Positions 18,779 through 28,037 of a stretch of 28,151 nucleotides of DNA are shown piece after piece; the stretch's first letter is position 1; every line of letters starts with the position of its first letter. The notes beneath the pieces were generated by a model. It was not told the origin of the DNA, made no database searches, and worked only from the letters and a program-made list of their open reading frames with translations. Source of the stretch: Ichthyosporea sp. XGB-2017a (taxonomy: Eukaryota > Opisthokonta > Ichthyosporea); the NCBI GenBank assembly GCA_002811675.1, contig PDIM01000047.1, positions 27,526 to 55,676 on the forward strand. The letters run 5' to 3'. A program made the translations under genes and the position numbers.

Positions 18779-19462
18779 TTATCTCTTAAAGAATCCTCTT
18801 CTTCCACCACGTCCTCCTCTCATACCGCCACGTCCACCAGCAGAGTTGGCAAACTTGTCAAGATGGACGTTGAGAGCTCTTCCGTCAAACTCTTTATCAC
18901 TGAACATGTCAATGGCAGTAAGTGCCTCAGCTTCGGTCTCGAACAAAACAGTTCCCTGACCCCTGGATCTTCCGTCATGACCAAGGAGAACATCAGCTCT
19001 CACCACGTTACCGGCTTCACGGAAAAGATCCTTAAGATCCTGCCAGCTAACACTGTAGGGCAAGTTTCCAACAAAAATCTGTTTTCCTTCACGATCACTC
19101 TTCTTTTCGAAAGAATCCTTTTCTCTGTCTTCACGGACAAAAATGGGTCTTCCGTTCAAATCTGTATCGTTCATTGTATCAATGGCCTTCTGGGATCCTT
19201 CCTGGGAAGCATACTCAACAATCCCACAACCTTTAGAGGAACCATTGTAGTTTTGGAAAACTTCAACGTAAGCGACTTCACCAGCCTCAGACATGTGGTC
19301 TTTCAAGTCTTGCCACCTGACAGAGTAGGCAAGGTTTCCGACATAAACACGGCATCCCTGAACAGGGTTGCCCTTTTCAAAGTTATTTTCGGAAGGGACA
19401 TCCATGGGGGTATCATTTTCCCCAGCATGAGGGGGGTTTTCCATCTGAGCTTCCATAGTCAT
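18779..19462 (-). CDS. Two-RRM RNA-binding protein, hnRNP M/Gbp2-like
   Basis: A 227-aa single-exon protein. RRM1 spans about 37-110 (RNP2 RVYVGNLAY, RNP1 KGCGIVEY). RRM2 spans about 127-202 (IFVGNLPYS, RGQGTVLF). A glycine-arginine tail (208-224) ends the protein. Each RRM has the WQDLKD helix typical of the MYEF2/hnRNP M and fungal Gbp2/Hrb1 group. In both RNP1 motifs the usual aromatic third residue is replaced by Cys or Gln, which is normal for that group and suggests RNA binding not based on standard ring stacking. Family members act in mRNA packaging, splicing or export in the nucleus; the RGG-type tail is a likely site for arginine methylation. The ATG at 19460-19462 is used; a second ATG two codons on is possible. 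The gene shares a 727-bp divergent promoter with PWP1. Confidence 0.88.
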   Translation of the reverse strand: MTMEAQMENPPHAGENDTPMDVPSENNFEKGNPVQGCRVYVGNLAYSVRWQDLKDHMSEAGEVAYVEVFQNYNGSSKGCGIVEYASQEGSQKAIDTMNDTDLNGRPIFVREDREKDSFEKKSDREGKQIFVGNLPYSVSWQDLKDLFREAGNVVRADVLLGHDGRSRGQGTVLFETEAEALTAIDMFSDKEFDGRALNVHLDKFANSAGGRGGMRGGRGGRRGFFKR

Positions 19463-19606
19463 TTCTTTTTTTTTCTAGTTATTGATTGATTGGGTTATAC
19501 TAAATAATCAAACACACAAACAACACAGCTAAGACACACACAACACAGCACCTATATAACATAACACAGCAGGCAACTCTTCCAAGGTGCGAATGATACA
19601 GACCAC

Positions 19607-19665
19607 ACTATACTATACTATGCTATACTATAATACTATAGTAGCTATCTATCTATCCATCTATG
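19607..19665. repeat. ACTAT / CTAT microsatellite
   Basis: Imperfect ACTAT pentamers (about 19607-19640) followed by CTAT tetramers (about 19645-19665). Simple repeat, probably length-variable. Confidence 0.7.
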
Positions 19666-19933
19666 TAATTACCGTGTACAGTGGACAGCTGGCTGACAAA
19701 ACAGTGATGTGGACTATCAGCTGTGTACTGGACTGGGCCCCCTTCTCTATAGGGCAGCAGTAGGGGACTTGAGGGCGGGAGAGCTACATAGCTTAGCTTC
19801 GTTACAGGCTCTGCTAGACTAGTCCCTCCCAAAAGCGCCACGTGAGGACAGGGACTATGGGCATCCCCCATACATTGCTGCTCCTCGTGACCCCCCGCCG
19901 CTATAGACTATGGACTATACAATCATCCCCGTG

Positions 19934-19942
19934 TTAGGGTTA
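19934..19942 (+). promoter_or_regulatory. Telo-box-like TTAGGGTTA
   Basis: TTAGGGTTA is the complement of the TAACCCTAA telo-box type element that in plants and some fungi sits in promoters of ribosome-related genes. Here it lies upstream of PWP1, a ribosome-biogenesis gene. A single short match, so tentative. Confidence 0.3.
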
Positions 19943-19969
19943 TGATAGTAGGTGTGATTCCGGCAAGAG

Positions 19970-19983
19970 CGTTACATGTAACG
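19970..19983. promoter_or_regulatory. 14-bp palindrome in divergent promoter
   Basis: CGTTACATGTAACG is perfectly self-complementary and lies about 210 nt before the PWP1 ATG. It is a candidate site for a dimeric transcription factor; the factor is unknown. Confidence 0.4.
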
Positions 19984-20189
19984 GGACTGAACCCAAAAAG
20001 CCCATCATATCAGGTGGACAAATTAGGAGAGAGAAGAAGGGGGACCATAGAATGATCAGGAAGGGTAGGAACAAAAGGAAAACACTACATTGCTATTAGT
20101 TATTAGAAGCAAAGAGCAGGAATATTGGTTGAAATATACTCACAAAACACAAAGAGGGAATCAGGTTGTAGTGTGAAAGTGTGTTAATC

Positions 20190-21861
20190 ATGTCTATGAT
20201 ATCAACCATTGCTTGGGTGAAGCGCGGTGTCGCGAAGGAGACACCTGACAAGGTGGAGCTTTCGAAGGATGACATTAAGAGAATGATTGAGGAAACAAGG
20301 GAGGAGCTGAAAGCCCAGCGCTTGGAGGATTCCAATGAAGATTGTGATACCGAGAAGGCCAAAGAGATTGAAGCAAAAGTGGATGAAGAACTTGCTGAAT
20401 ATAACTTGGACACTTATGAGGAGGAAGATGAAGGGGTACAGGTTGAATCAACTTCTTTCCAGGGTCTAGTGTACCACGAAGAAGATGATGGCAATTATGT
20501 TACATTTCCAGAAGATGAAGATCCCGAAGAAAAGGACGACTTTATGATCAAAAAAAGTGATTGCTTGGTTTTAACTGGGCAGAACGAAGATGAGTACTGC
20601 AGAATGGAAGTGAATGTGTATGAAGAGCATGACGATAACACTTTTATCCATCATGATGTAATGCTCAATGCATTTCCACTTTGCCTTGAATGGCTCGACT
20701 TTGATCCATCTACTCCTGAAGTTAAAGGTAAGGACATTGGGGAAGGATGCTTGTGTGGGAAAGGGTGTGCGTAGCAGCAGACTAGCGAGGAAGAGAAGTA
20801 AGCGAGTGTAAGGAGGAAAATAACACATTTTGTCTTAATTCAGTTTGAAGACAAAAATTCTGCAATTCTGAACAATGCCTTTTTTCTTCCTATTTGTGTT
20901 TATTCGTCTGTCTATTTTTTGTTTTATTGGTATTGTTATTGACAAAACTTGTCTGGATGGTTGTATTTTTTTTATTAAAGGAAACTACGTTGCAATCGGT
21001 TCTATGGGAAGAAATATTGATATCTGGGATTTAGATGTGGTTGATGCTTTGGAACCTGTTTGTCAGTTGGGGGGCAAGCGTAACAAGAAGACTAAGAAAC
21101 CAACGGGTCATATCAGTTCTGTGCTGGGATTGTCGTGGAACAAAGTTAATAGAAACGTTTTGGCTAGTGCTTCGGCTGATTCTACTGTTAAGATCTGGGA
21201 CATGGAGGCAGGCAAGTGTGTTCAGACTTTGAAACATCACAGTGACAAGGTCCAGAGTGTTCAATGGCATCCTGTGGAGCCAACTGTTTTGCTTACTGGT
21301 TCCTATGACCGAACCATTGCGGTGCTTGATGTTCGACACCCTGACGCTGTTTCTAAGTGGACAGTCTCTGCTGACGTCGAATGTGCTATGTGGAACCCCC
21401 ACGATCCCCAATACTTGCTTGTAAGTACTGAGGATGGTAAAGTTTACTGCTTCAATGCTTTGGAGAATGGAGCCGCCCCTGTTTTTACTATCGATGCACA
21501 TGATGGTGCTGTGGCGGCCCTCTCCGTTAGTAATTTTGCTCCTGGATGCTTGGTCACCGGAGGCACCGACAAAACAATGAAAGTGTGGGACATTTTGAAC
21601 AACACACCAAAGTTTATTTGCTCAAAGGAGTTGAAGTTGGGACCTATTTACGATGCCAAGTTCTGCCCTGATTCTCCATTTGTTGTTGCAGTTGGGGGCG
21701 GCAAAGGGGTATTGAAGGTGTTTGACCTTTGCCAAATTGTTGACGTAAGAAGACACTTTGAGGGAAGAGCTCAGCTCTCAGACATCGCACAGAAGAAGCT
21801 CTCTGAAACTGAAGGAAGAGATGTCGAAATGGACGTGGAAGAAGAAGTTCAGTCCGAATAG
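20190..21861 (+). CDS. PWP1: Periodic tryptophan protein 1 (WD40)
   Basis: Two exons (20190-20727 and 20981-21861; phase-1 junction inside a Gly codon) encode 472 aa. The N-terminal AWVKRGVAKETPDKVELS is the PWP1 signature. A helical and acidic region follows (LAEYNLDTYEEEDEG), then FLIK-type DDFMIKKSDCLVL, and HHDVMLNAFPLCLEWLDFDPS before the WD40 propeller. Propeller blades show WDLDVVDALEPV, GHISSVLGLSWNK, LASASADSTVKIWD, HSDKVQSVQWHP, GSYDRTIAVLD and TGGTDKTMKVWD. PWP1 works in the nucleolus in 60S/rRNA biogenesis and, in animals, in chromatin control of rDNA. The length is close to human PWP1 (501 aa). ATG at 20190 gives MSMISTI; the ATG at 20196 is also possible. The 253-nt intron is the longest in the window. 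Confidence 0.92.
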
Positions 21862-22067
21862 GAGGTTTATATTATATATTTATCACTCACTTCACCATCA
21901 TCCTGAGTATAGCGTTAAATAAGTGCGCCACTATTACCGCTGCTGGTCAGGGATACATCTTTAAAATCCCTCTTGTAAAAAGAAAAAACGGTTAAGAAAT
22001 GATTTTAATCCTCAATCAGGAAAATAATAAACAAATACGCTTTGCATAGAATAAATACTGGGTGAGT
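21862..22067. other. Short convergent spacer PWP1 / ERGIC3
   Basis: 206 bp between convergent stops. AAATAAG at about 21917 is a weak plus-strand signal, and ATTAAA-like sequence on the minus strand near 22003 may serve ERGIC3. Nothing else is seen. Confidence 0.4.
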
Positions 22068-23512
22068 TTATATAGCTTTTCCTACTTCCATCTTGTATTT
22101 GAAAGATTTCATAGAATAAAAAATGAAGGAGTCGATTAAACTCGCAACTGTGTAGATACCCCCCACGATGGCACAAAGATTAGTTACAAAGTGCAAGAAT
22201 GATTTGGTTTGTTCTCGAATAATAACCATCATTGGAGAGAAGTCATACATAAAAAACACCCCAGGAAGCCCTTGGCTACCCACCATGTTGCTTACAACAC
22301 GATGGTGCAGCGTTGCTGAGTACTGATTACTATCCTTAGCTTCCCCACTTAAAAATATGAACTGAGTAGGAACGACCTTTACAAAATACTGAAACATTTC
22401 CCCAGGAGCAGAGCTTTTCTCTTCTCTGCCATCCAGTGGATTTACTTTACCCGGAAACCCGGTTCCAAATGATAATTTTCGGATAGAATGAGACGTATCA
22501 AACTTCTTTCCCTTGAACATTGACATCGAATGTACATGGGCACTATTCACACTGAAACTCTTACCCGGAGCAATGTGGAAATTTCCAGTTACTTTGTTTA
22601 CCTGCACTTCTCCAAATACATTGCAACCCTCATTTAAATTCAGGAGCGACTCAGTCGAGAAACCCTCGTCATTGCACTATTATTTCGATTGAACAAATGA
22701 GCTGTATTAGCAACCCATAAAAACATAAAACATAGACATGAAAAAAATAATGGACACATACCTGCTTAATATTTTCAGGGTTCACAAACTCCCAATTTTT
22801 CCTCGCATAAGCATTCTGAACATCGTCACACGAATTGCAACAAGGGAACTCTTCACTTTCCGCCCCATAACAGCTACCGCAACCTGGCTTCGCCTCTTGC
22901 TCATGCCTTTTCAAATCTTCTTCGCTTGGTTGACTTTCCGGGTTCACTAAAAGAAACACATCGTCCGCTATCAGCATCTCTGTAATTTGCGTCGAACAAA
23001 GACGGTACTACATTTATATATTCACCCACCTTCATGTTTTTGAACTTCTTCTATGAACGCACCGTTGTCGTCCATTCTTCTTTTGTACAAATTAGCCATT
23101 ACGTCCAATTGTTGTTCCCCCGAAGCATCCATCACATCAATGCTCAACACTAAAACAGATGATACAAGAACAGAAAGAGTAAGAAACTCTCCAATAAAAT
23201 GCCCATGACGAAATAATGACCTCTTTCTGGAACATCACAAATTCTCAATTACCGACCTCTGCAAGGGATCTTCGGAAACACAATGTCCACTTTAATATTC
23301 ATTTTCTCGCCCCGTGAAGTGTCAACTTGGAGTTCTGTTTGTACTTCCGGCGACATGTACAAGAACAATTCATTCAGAAACAAAAGAACAATGAGGACTG
23401 TACTTATAATCGACAGAATAGCTCCAGATGAAGTCTTGATACGAACTTCGTCCTGGGTCTTTGGGTATGCATCCAAAGATCTGATCTTCCCAAAGAATCC
23501 ACCCCTAACCAT
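22068..23512 (-). CDS. ERGIC3: ERGIC3 / Erv46 cargo receptor
   Basis: Four exons on the minus strand (23512-23257, 23149-23030, 22979-22762, 22676-22068) encode 400 aa. The N terminus reads FGKIRSLDAYPKT, then a membrane segment (about 30-53). The lumenal part includes VLSIDVMDASGEQQLDV, the cysteine cluster CGSCYGAESEEFPCCNSC, VNKVTGNFHIAPGKSF, and FQYFVKVVPT. A second membrane segment lies at about 360-387 before a short tail. Erv46/ERGIC3 pairs with Erv41 and cycles between ER and Golgi in COPII/COPI vesicles, retrieving and exporting cargo. Length and order match the human protein. The exon 1 donor must be GTCGGT rather than GTAAGT to keep frame, and intron 2 is only 50 nt. The start at 23510-23512 gives MVRGGFFGK. 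Confidence 0.92.
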
Positions 23513-23875
23513 ACTTATAAATCACCCAGATATACCACTCAAATATATATATACACCAACACACGCCACCACACAGTGATTAAGAACACATTAAGGATTA
23601 GAATAATGATTATGAAATCCCTTGACTTTTTCAAAAATACCCGAAACCAAAAAAAAAATAAACGAAACAACAAAAAAGACGAAAGACAGAAGACCCCACA
23701 CTCCACTCAGCAGGGAGCCCCACTCCCCGCGGAAAAATAAAAATTCAAATTTCATAAAAAAATTCCGCCAAATTTTGGGTTCTCTCTTTTTTTTTGTTTT
23801 GTTTTGGTTTTGGTTTTGCTGCAATTGTGTGTGAAAGATGGATTCTTGACTAGATAAAAGATCCAGAAGTCAGAG
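23513..23875. promoter_or_regulatory. Divergent promoter and leader, ERGIC3 / MST kinase
   Basis: About 360 bp between ERGIC3 and the first donor of the MST leader. 23647-23685 is A-rich (sense T/G-rich for ERGIC3); 23781-23819 is T/G-rich for the kinase. The tracts mirror each other as in the 864-2011 promoter. No ORF of note. Confidence 0.5.
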
Positions 23876-23980
23876 GTGAGGTCGATTTTGCTGTTGGTTG
23901 TTGGTTCACGGGAATGATTGTTTCTTTTGTGGGCCTTTCATTGATAACAAAGATAAAACGGTTGCCTTTACCCTTTGCAG
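23876..23980 (+). other. Intron in the 5' leader of the MST kinase gene
   Basis: A GTGAG donor at 23876 and a pyrimidine-rich TTTGCAG acceptor ending at 23980 lie just before the ATG at 23988. The sequence between reads open in frame but encodes nothing conserved, so I take it as a 105-nt leader intron. Confidence 0.5.
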
Positions 23981-23987
23981 ACCCACA

Positions 23988-25526
23988 ATGGACCAGTTTA
24001 GCTCCTCTGACGAGGATAAGAAAGATGAAGTCAACATGAGGCGACGTGATCCCGAGCAGTTGTTTGATATCGTGGAGAAATTGGGTGAGGGGTCTTATGG
24101 ATCGGTCTTTAAGGCTGTCCATAGGGAATCAAAGGCTTTGGTTGCCATTAAGAAAGTATCGATTGAAAATGATCTAGAGGACATATTGAAGGAAATCCGC
24201 ATTCTTCAGCAATGTGAGAGTCCCTATATTGTGAGATACTATGGCAGTTATACACAAGGGAATGACTTGTGGATCGTTATGGAATATTGCGATTGTGGTT
24301 CTGTTGGGGATATTATGAAGGCCAGTGGGAAAACTCTCTCAGAGGAGAACATTTCTGTGGTAATGAAATATGTTCTAAGGGGGCTTAGCTACTTACATGC
24401 GAAAAGGAAAATACACAGGGATATCAAGGCTGGGAATATTTTACTGAACAAAGCAGGTGAAGCTAAATTGGCTGATTTTGGGGTTGCTGGACAACTGGCA
24501 AGTACATTAGCCAAGAGAAATACAATTGTGGGGACTCCGTTTTGGATGGCCCCAGAAGTTATTCAGGAAATAGGTTATGGGGTGCGTGCTGATATTTGGT
24601 CCCTTGGTATTACGTGCATTGAATTGGCAGAGGGGGCGCCTCCTTACGCTAACATTCATCCAATGAGAGCAGTTTTTATGATTCCAATGAAGCAACCACC
24701 GCGGTTGAGCAAAGCGGCATTGTTTTCTGCAGAGTTCAACGATTTTATTGCAAAATGCCTCATGAAAGACCCCAATAAGCGTCCTAGTGCTCCTGAGCTG
24801 TTGCTTCATCCATTTGTCTTCAATTCAAAACCTTTATCATCCCTTCAGCCATTAATTGAAGGGGCTCTGAAGTCATTTGATCTTCATGGGAGGGCTGGAA
24901 AGCCTCGCAAAAGCAGTAATGCGCTTTCTGCTTCTCCCAATAAATCACAGAATGTGATTTCTGGTACTGATACTATTAAAGTAAAAACATCTACTTCACT
25001 CGAGGAAAATGAAAGTAGTGATACGTGGCAGACAATGAAAGTGTCAAGCCTCAATGAAGATATTCAAGGAGCCCAGGTTGTGAGAAGGCTAAGCAACGAA
25101 AGGTCTTCAACTATTAAAGAAAATGACGACTTTGGCACAATGATATATAGAGGGGCAGAGAACTCAGAACAGGATTCTGCTGGAACTACGGTCTTTCCGA
25201 ATGCTTCAGTTCGAAAATTGTCAATGAAAGAGGTTGGGTATAAAAATTCCGTGCAAGAAATTCTTGCTAATGAACCGGACACAGAAACATTCCGAACTCA
25301 AATCGAAGCATTATCGCTAGATGGACTAAATGACATGCTTGTTGAGATTGAGCCGGAGTTTGAAAAGGAAATGCTTGCCATCAAAGCTAAATATGATCGC
25401 ATTCGCGAGCCAATTGTTGAAGCTATTCGGGAAAAACTTCAAGGCGACCAAGGAACTGCGGGTGCAAGAACCCCACAACAGAAGAATGAATGCGAATCAA
25501 TGTGCAAAGTCCAAACAGAGTCCTAG
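23988..25526 (+). CDS. STK3/4: Hippo/MST-type Ser/Thr kinase with SARAH domain
   Basis: A 512-aa single coding exon. The kinase domain covers about 26-277: GEGSYGSV glycine loop, VAIKK (K55), HRDIKAGN (143-150), DFG (163-165), and activation loop NTIVGTPFWMAPEV with T179 as the expected autophosphorylation site. All catalytic residues are present. The linker has QTM (348-350) and GTM (383-385) motifs like the phospho-threonine MOB1-docking motifs of animal MST1/2. Residues about 435-483 form the SARAH coiled coil (LNDMLVEIEPEFEKEMLAIK) for dimerising with itself, Salvador or RASSF proteins. MST phosphorylates LATS/NDR kinases and MOB in growth and cytoskeletal control. Length agrees with human MST1/2 (about 490 aa). 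An upstream in-frame ATG at 23898 would lie inside the probable leader intron, so I use 23988. Confidence 0.93.
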   Translation: MDQFSSSDEDKKDEVNMRRRDPEQLFDIVEKLGEGSYGSVFKAVHRESKALVAIKKVSIENDLEDILKEIRILQQCESPYIVRYYGSYTQGNDLWIVMEYCDCGSVGDIMKASGKTLSEENISVVMKYVLRGLSYLHAKRKIHRDIKAGNILLNKAGEAKLADFGVAGQLASTLAKRNTIVGTPFWMAPEVIQEIGYGVRADIWSLGITCIELAEGAPPYANIHPMRAVFMIPMKQPPRLSKAALFSAEFNDFIAKCLMKDPNKRPSAPELLLHPFVFNSKPLSSLQPLIEGALKSFDLHGRAGKPRKSSNALSASPNKSQNVISGTDTIKVKTSTSLEENESSDTWQTMKVSSLNEDIQGAQVVRRLSNERSSTIKENDDFGTMIYRGAENSEQDSAGTTVFPNASVRKLSMKEVGYKNSVQEILANEPDTETFRTQIEALSLDGLNDMLVEIEPEFEKEMLAIKAKYDRIREPIVEAIREKLQGDQGTAGARTPQQKNECESMCKVQTES

Positions 25527-25790
25527 CCTTCTAAGTAGCTCCAGATGGAGTGGAGAAAATTGGTCAGTGCTGCTGCTGGAGAGTGGAGAGTGGACGGGAC
25601 ACCTCCGACTTCCGTAGTCTCCGCATCAAACACAAATAAATTCAATAAAAAATAATATATCATTTTTCAATGTAAAATATAAAAACCGCACCATCATGAC
25701 ACAATTTTAAGTTTTAGTTTTATTTCAGTTTATGTTTATGTTAGTTTAGCGGGATTATTGGTGTGACCTGTAAGGCTCTGATTTCGAATC
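25527..25790. other. Spacer between MST kinase and acyl-CoA synthetase genes
   Basis: 264 bp with two AATAAA hexamers (25635-25640, 25644-25649) for the kinase transcript and a T/G-rich tract (about 25703-25747) that probably begins the ACSF2 promoter. Confidence 0.5.
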
Positions 25791-27623
25791 ATGTTGACAC
25801 TCGTGTTACGCTCATTATCAAAGAGAGGAAGGGTAACCTCGTGTCCCACTGTGAAGCAAGTGGTGCCTTTATGTGATTCGCGAAAAAGGCATTGTGTTAG
25901 GAAATATTCGGCAGCAGCGTCAGCATTTATGACGAATAGTAATGACGCAAATTTGGCCCACGTACAGGGAAAGCAAACTCCCCCGCTTCTTTTAAAGACA
26001 ATAGGGAACCAGTTGAGGGAGATGGCGGAGCGCTTTCCCAATAATGATGCCCTTGTGTGCTGTGATGAAGCGAAGAGATTTACTTATAAAGATCTAGATA
26101 GAAGATCGGACGAGCTTGCTGTTGGACTTTTGGAGCTGGGAATAGAAAGGGGGGACCGAATCGGTGTATGGCTTCCAAGTTGCTCTCAATATACTCTTAT
26201 GCAATATGCTACTGCAAAGATTGGTGCCATATTGGTAACAATCAATCCGGCATATAGAAAAGCTGAAGCTGAGCATGCCATTAACTTGGTGGGCTGTAAA
26301 GCCCTAGTAATCACTCCCCAAATCTCCAAGAGTAACTATATTGAAATGATTGAGCAACTGGCTCCAGAGATTAATGATCAACGCGGCATTGTCAAGTTGA
26401 ATCTGGCTTCCCTCCCAAGTGTTAAATATATCATTAATATCAGTGACGCCAAATTTAATGGAATGTTGAAATTCAAAGATTTGTGTCGGAGGGGGGCTGT
26501 TGTTGGGAGGGCCTTCAACGATATCAGTCATGACGACATAGTGAATATACAGTTCACTTCGGGAACTACTGGGCCACCAAAAGCAGCTAGTTTGACTCAT
26601 AAGAATATTCTGAATAATGGTTACTTTATTGGAGAGAGACTGAACTACACTGAGAATGATCGCATTTGTGTGCCTGTGCCTTTGTATCATTGCTTCGGTC
26701 TTGTGATTGGAAATTTGGCTGCTTTGACAAGGGGATCTGCGGTTGTTTATCCGTCTCTGACTTTTAATGCAGAGAAAACTTTACGCGCGGTGCAAAAAGA
26801 AAAGTGTACATCTTTGTATGGTGTGCCCACCCATTTTATTTTAGAGCTTTCTGATCCTAACTTTGATAAATATGACTTGAGCACGTTGCGGACGGGAGTA
26901 ATGGCAGGATCCATTTGCCCAGAGAAAGTTATGAATGATGTTTTAGAAAAAATGCACATGAAGCAAGTGACAATATGCTATGGAATGACGGAGACATCGC
27001 CAGTTAGCTTTCAATCAAACGTGGATGATGACGTAAACATGAGAGTAAAATCTGTTGGTCGTATCCACCCTCACTTGGAGGCAAAAATTGTTCGCGATGA
27101 TTTAAGTACATGTAAAGCCAATGAAGCTGGAGAATTATGGGTTCGTGGGTATAGTGTAATGAGTGGTTACTGGAATGGGTCTGAGAACGACAACCCAGTG
27201 ACCGAAGATGGATGGATGAAAACAGGAGACTTGTGTGTTCTAAATGATAATGGGTTCTGTATGGTCGTGGGGAGGAAAAAGGACATGATCATCAGAGGAG
27301 GGGAAAATATTTATCCGAGAGAAATAGAAGATATCATCTGGAATGAAATGAAGGAGGTGAAGCAAATTTCTGTTGTTGGTGTCAGTAACGAAAAATTTGG
27401 TGAAGAAATTTGCGCGGTTGTATCAGTTGCGGATGGTGTGCATATCAACAAGGATACATTTACCGAAAAGGTAAAGGACTCGGTGCGCAAGCATTTGTCT
27501 CATTACAAAGTTCCTTCAAAAGTCGTATACATGAAGATGGAAGACATACCCACCACTGTAAGTGGAAAGATAATGAAGCACGAGCTGAGAAAAAAAGTAG
27601 AAGATAGTATTTCCTCTGAATAG
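25791..27623 (+). CDS. ACSF2: Medium-chain acyl-CoA synthetase, ACSF2-like
   Basis: A 610-aa single-exon ORF. Residues 1 to about 45 are rich in Arg/Lys/Ser/Leu and free of acidic residues except D29, a likely mitochondrial targeting sequence. The adenylate-forming enzyme follows: P-loop FTSGTTGPPK (255-264), VPLYHCFG, A5 motif YGMTETSP (397-404), GELWVRG, GWMKTGD (D480), GRKKDMIIRGGENIYPREIE (494-513), and catalytic lysine K593 in TTVSGKI. It activates a fatty acid with ATP to an acyl-AMP and then an acyl-CoA, feeding mitochondrial fatty-acid use. The residue after P-loop PPK is Ala rather than the common Gly, a change that is probably tolerated. Length matches human ACSF2 (615 aa). Chain-length preference is inferred from family similarity. 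AATAAA lies 8 nt after the stop. Confidence 0.92.
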   Translation: MLTLVLRSLSKRGRVTSCPTVKQVVPLCDSRKRHCVRKYSAAASAFMTNSNDANLAHVQGKQTPPLLLKTIGNQLREMAERFPNNDALVCCDEAKRFTYKDLDRRSDELAVGLLELGIERGDRIGVWLPSCSQYTLMQYATAKIGAILVTINPAYRKAEAEHAINLVGCKALVITPQISKSNYIEMIEQLAPEINDQRGIVKLNLASLPSVKYIINISDAKFNGMLKFKDLCRRGAVVGRAFNDISHDDIVNIQFTSGTTGPPKAASLTHKNILNNGYFIGERLNYTENDRICVPVPLYHCFGLVIGNLAALTRGSAVVYPSLTFNAEKTLRAVQKEKCTSLYGVPTHFILELSDPNFDKYDLSTLRTGVMAGSICPEKVMNDVLEKMHMKQVTICYGMTETSPVSFQSNVDDDVNMRVKSVGRIHPHLEAKIVRDDLSTCKANEAGELWVRGYSVMSGYWNGSENDNPVTEDGWMKTGDLCVLNDNGFCMVVGRKKDMIIRGGENIYPREIEDIIWNEMKEVKQISVVGVSNEKFGEEICAVVSVADGVHINKDTFTEKVKDSVRKHLSHYKVPSKVVYMKMEDIPTTVSGKIMKHELRKKVEDSISSE

Positions 27624-27630
27624 CCCTGTA

Positions 27631-27636
27631 AATAAA
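27631..27636 (+). terminator. Poly(A) signal of the ACSF2-like gene
   Basis: AATAAA beginning 8 nt after the TAG stop at 27621-27623. Confidence 0.6.
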
Positions 27637-27909
27637 ATTGAAAGCAACTTTCAACCGAGAGACCCAATTCATGACAGTAAGTTGTAACTTACAACTACAA
27701 GCTCCTATGCATACACGACAGCTGCTGACAACAACAACAACAACCTCAACAGCATGAAGCAAAAGTGGGAGCCCTAGTCCCTACCGTACCTGGACTCTGC
27801 TGGAGGAGGACCCTCGAAATGCAAAAAATGTTGTTGTTGTTTCGCCCTGATCAGCTTTGGACGGTGGACCCCCCTGCAGACTGCAGTACTCTGCTGCTGG
27901 TGGAAAAAT

Positions 27910-27925
27910 ATTTTTCGCGAAAAAT
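27910..27925. repeat. 16-bp palindrome ATTTTTCGCGAAAAAT
   Basis: Perfect self-complementary sequence centred on CGCG, just left of the long T run. It may be a protein-binding site or part of a decayed element; nothing further can be said. Confidence 0.5.
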
Positions 27926-27946
27926 TTTTTTCTCGGATTTTATTAT

Positions 27947-27948
<2 letters not shown>

Positions 27949-28036
<88 letters not shown>
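27949..28036. repeat. T homopolymer, 88 nt
   Basis: Uninterrupted T from 27949 to 28036. It could be a real simple repeat, the poly(A) end of a minus-strand retro-insertion, or a sequencing/assembly artefact. Its exact length should not be trusted. Confidence 0.85.

Positions 28037-28037
<1 letters not shown>

Larger units (their letters stand above)
19463..20189. promoter_or_regulatory. Divergent promoter of RRM gene and PWP1
   Basis: 727 bp with no gene. It holds an ACTAT/CTAT microsatellite (19607-19665), a more GC-rich patch (about 19670-19915), a telo-box-like TTAGGGTTA (19934-19942) and a 14-bp palindrome CGTTACATGTAACG (19970-19983). The T/G-rich tracts found before most other genes are weak here. 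Confidence 0.5.

Noticed and set aside
18863..19489. Long plus-strand ORF (208 codons) opposite the RRM gene
   Set aside because: The minus strand encodes two clear RRMs; the antisense frame is open only because of codon bias.
23898..23987. Upstream in-frame start of the MST kinase
   Set aside because: It falls in a probable leader intron (GTGAG to TTTGCAG) and the extra 30 residues are not kinase-like.
25527..25617. Continuation of the MST kinase past its stop in another frame
   Set aside because: The kinase already ends after a complete SARAH domain, and the following frame has no conserved content.
19819..27782. Shared 9-mer ctagtccct in two GC-richer intergenic patches (19819-19827 and 27774-27782) as a dispersed repeat
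   Set aside because: A 9-mer match is expected by chance in 28 kb and the flanks do not align.
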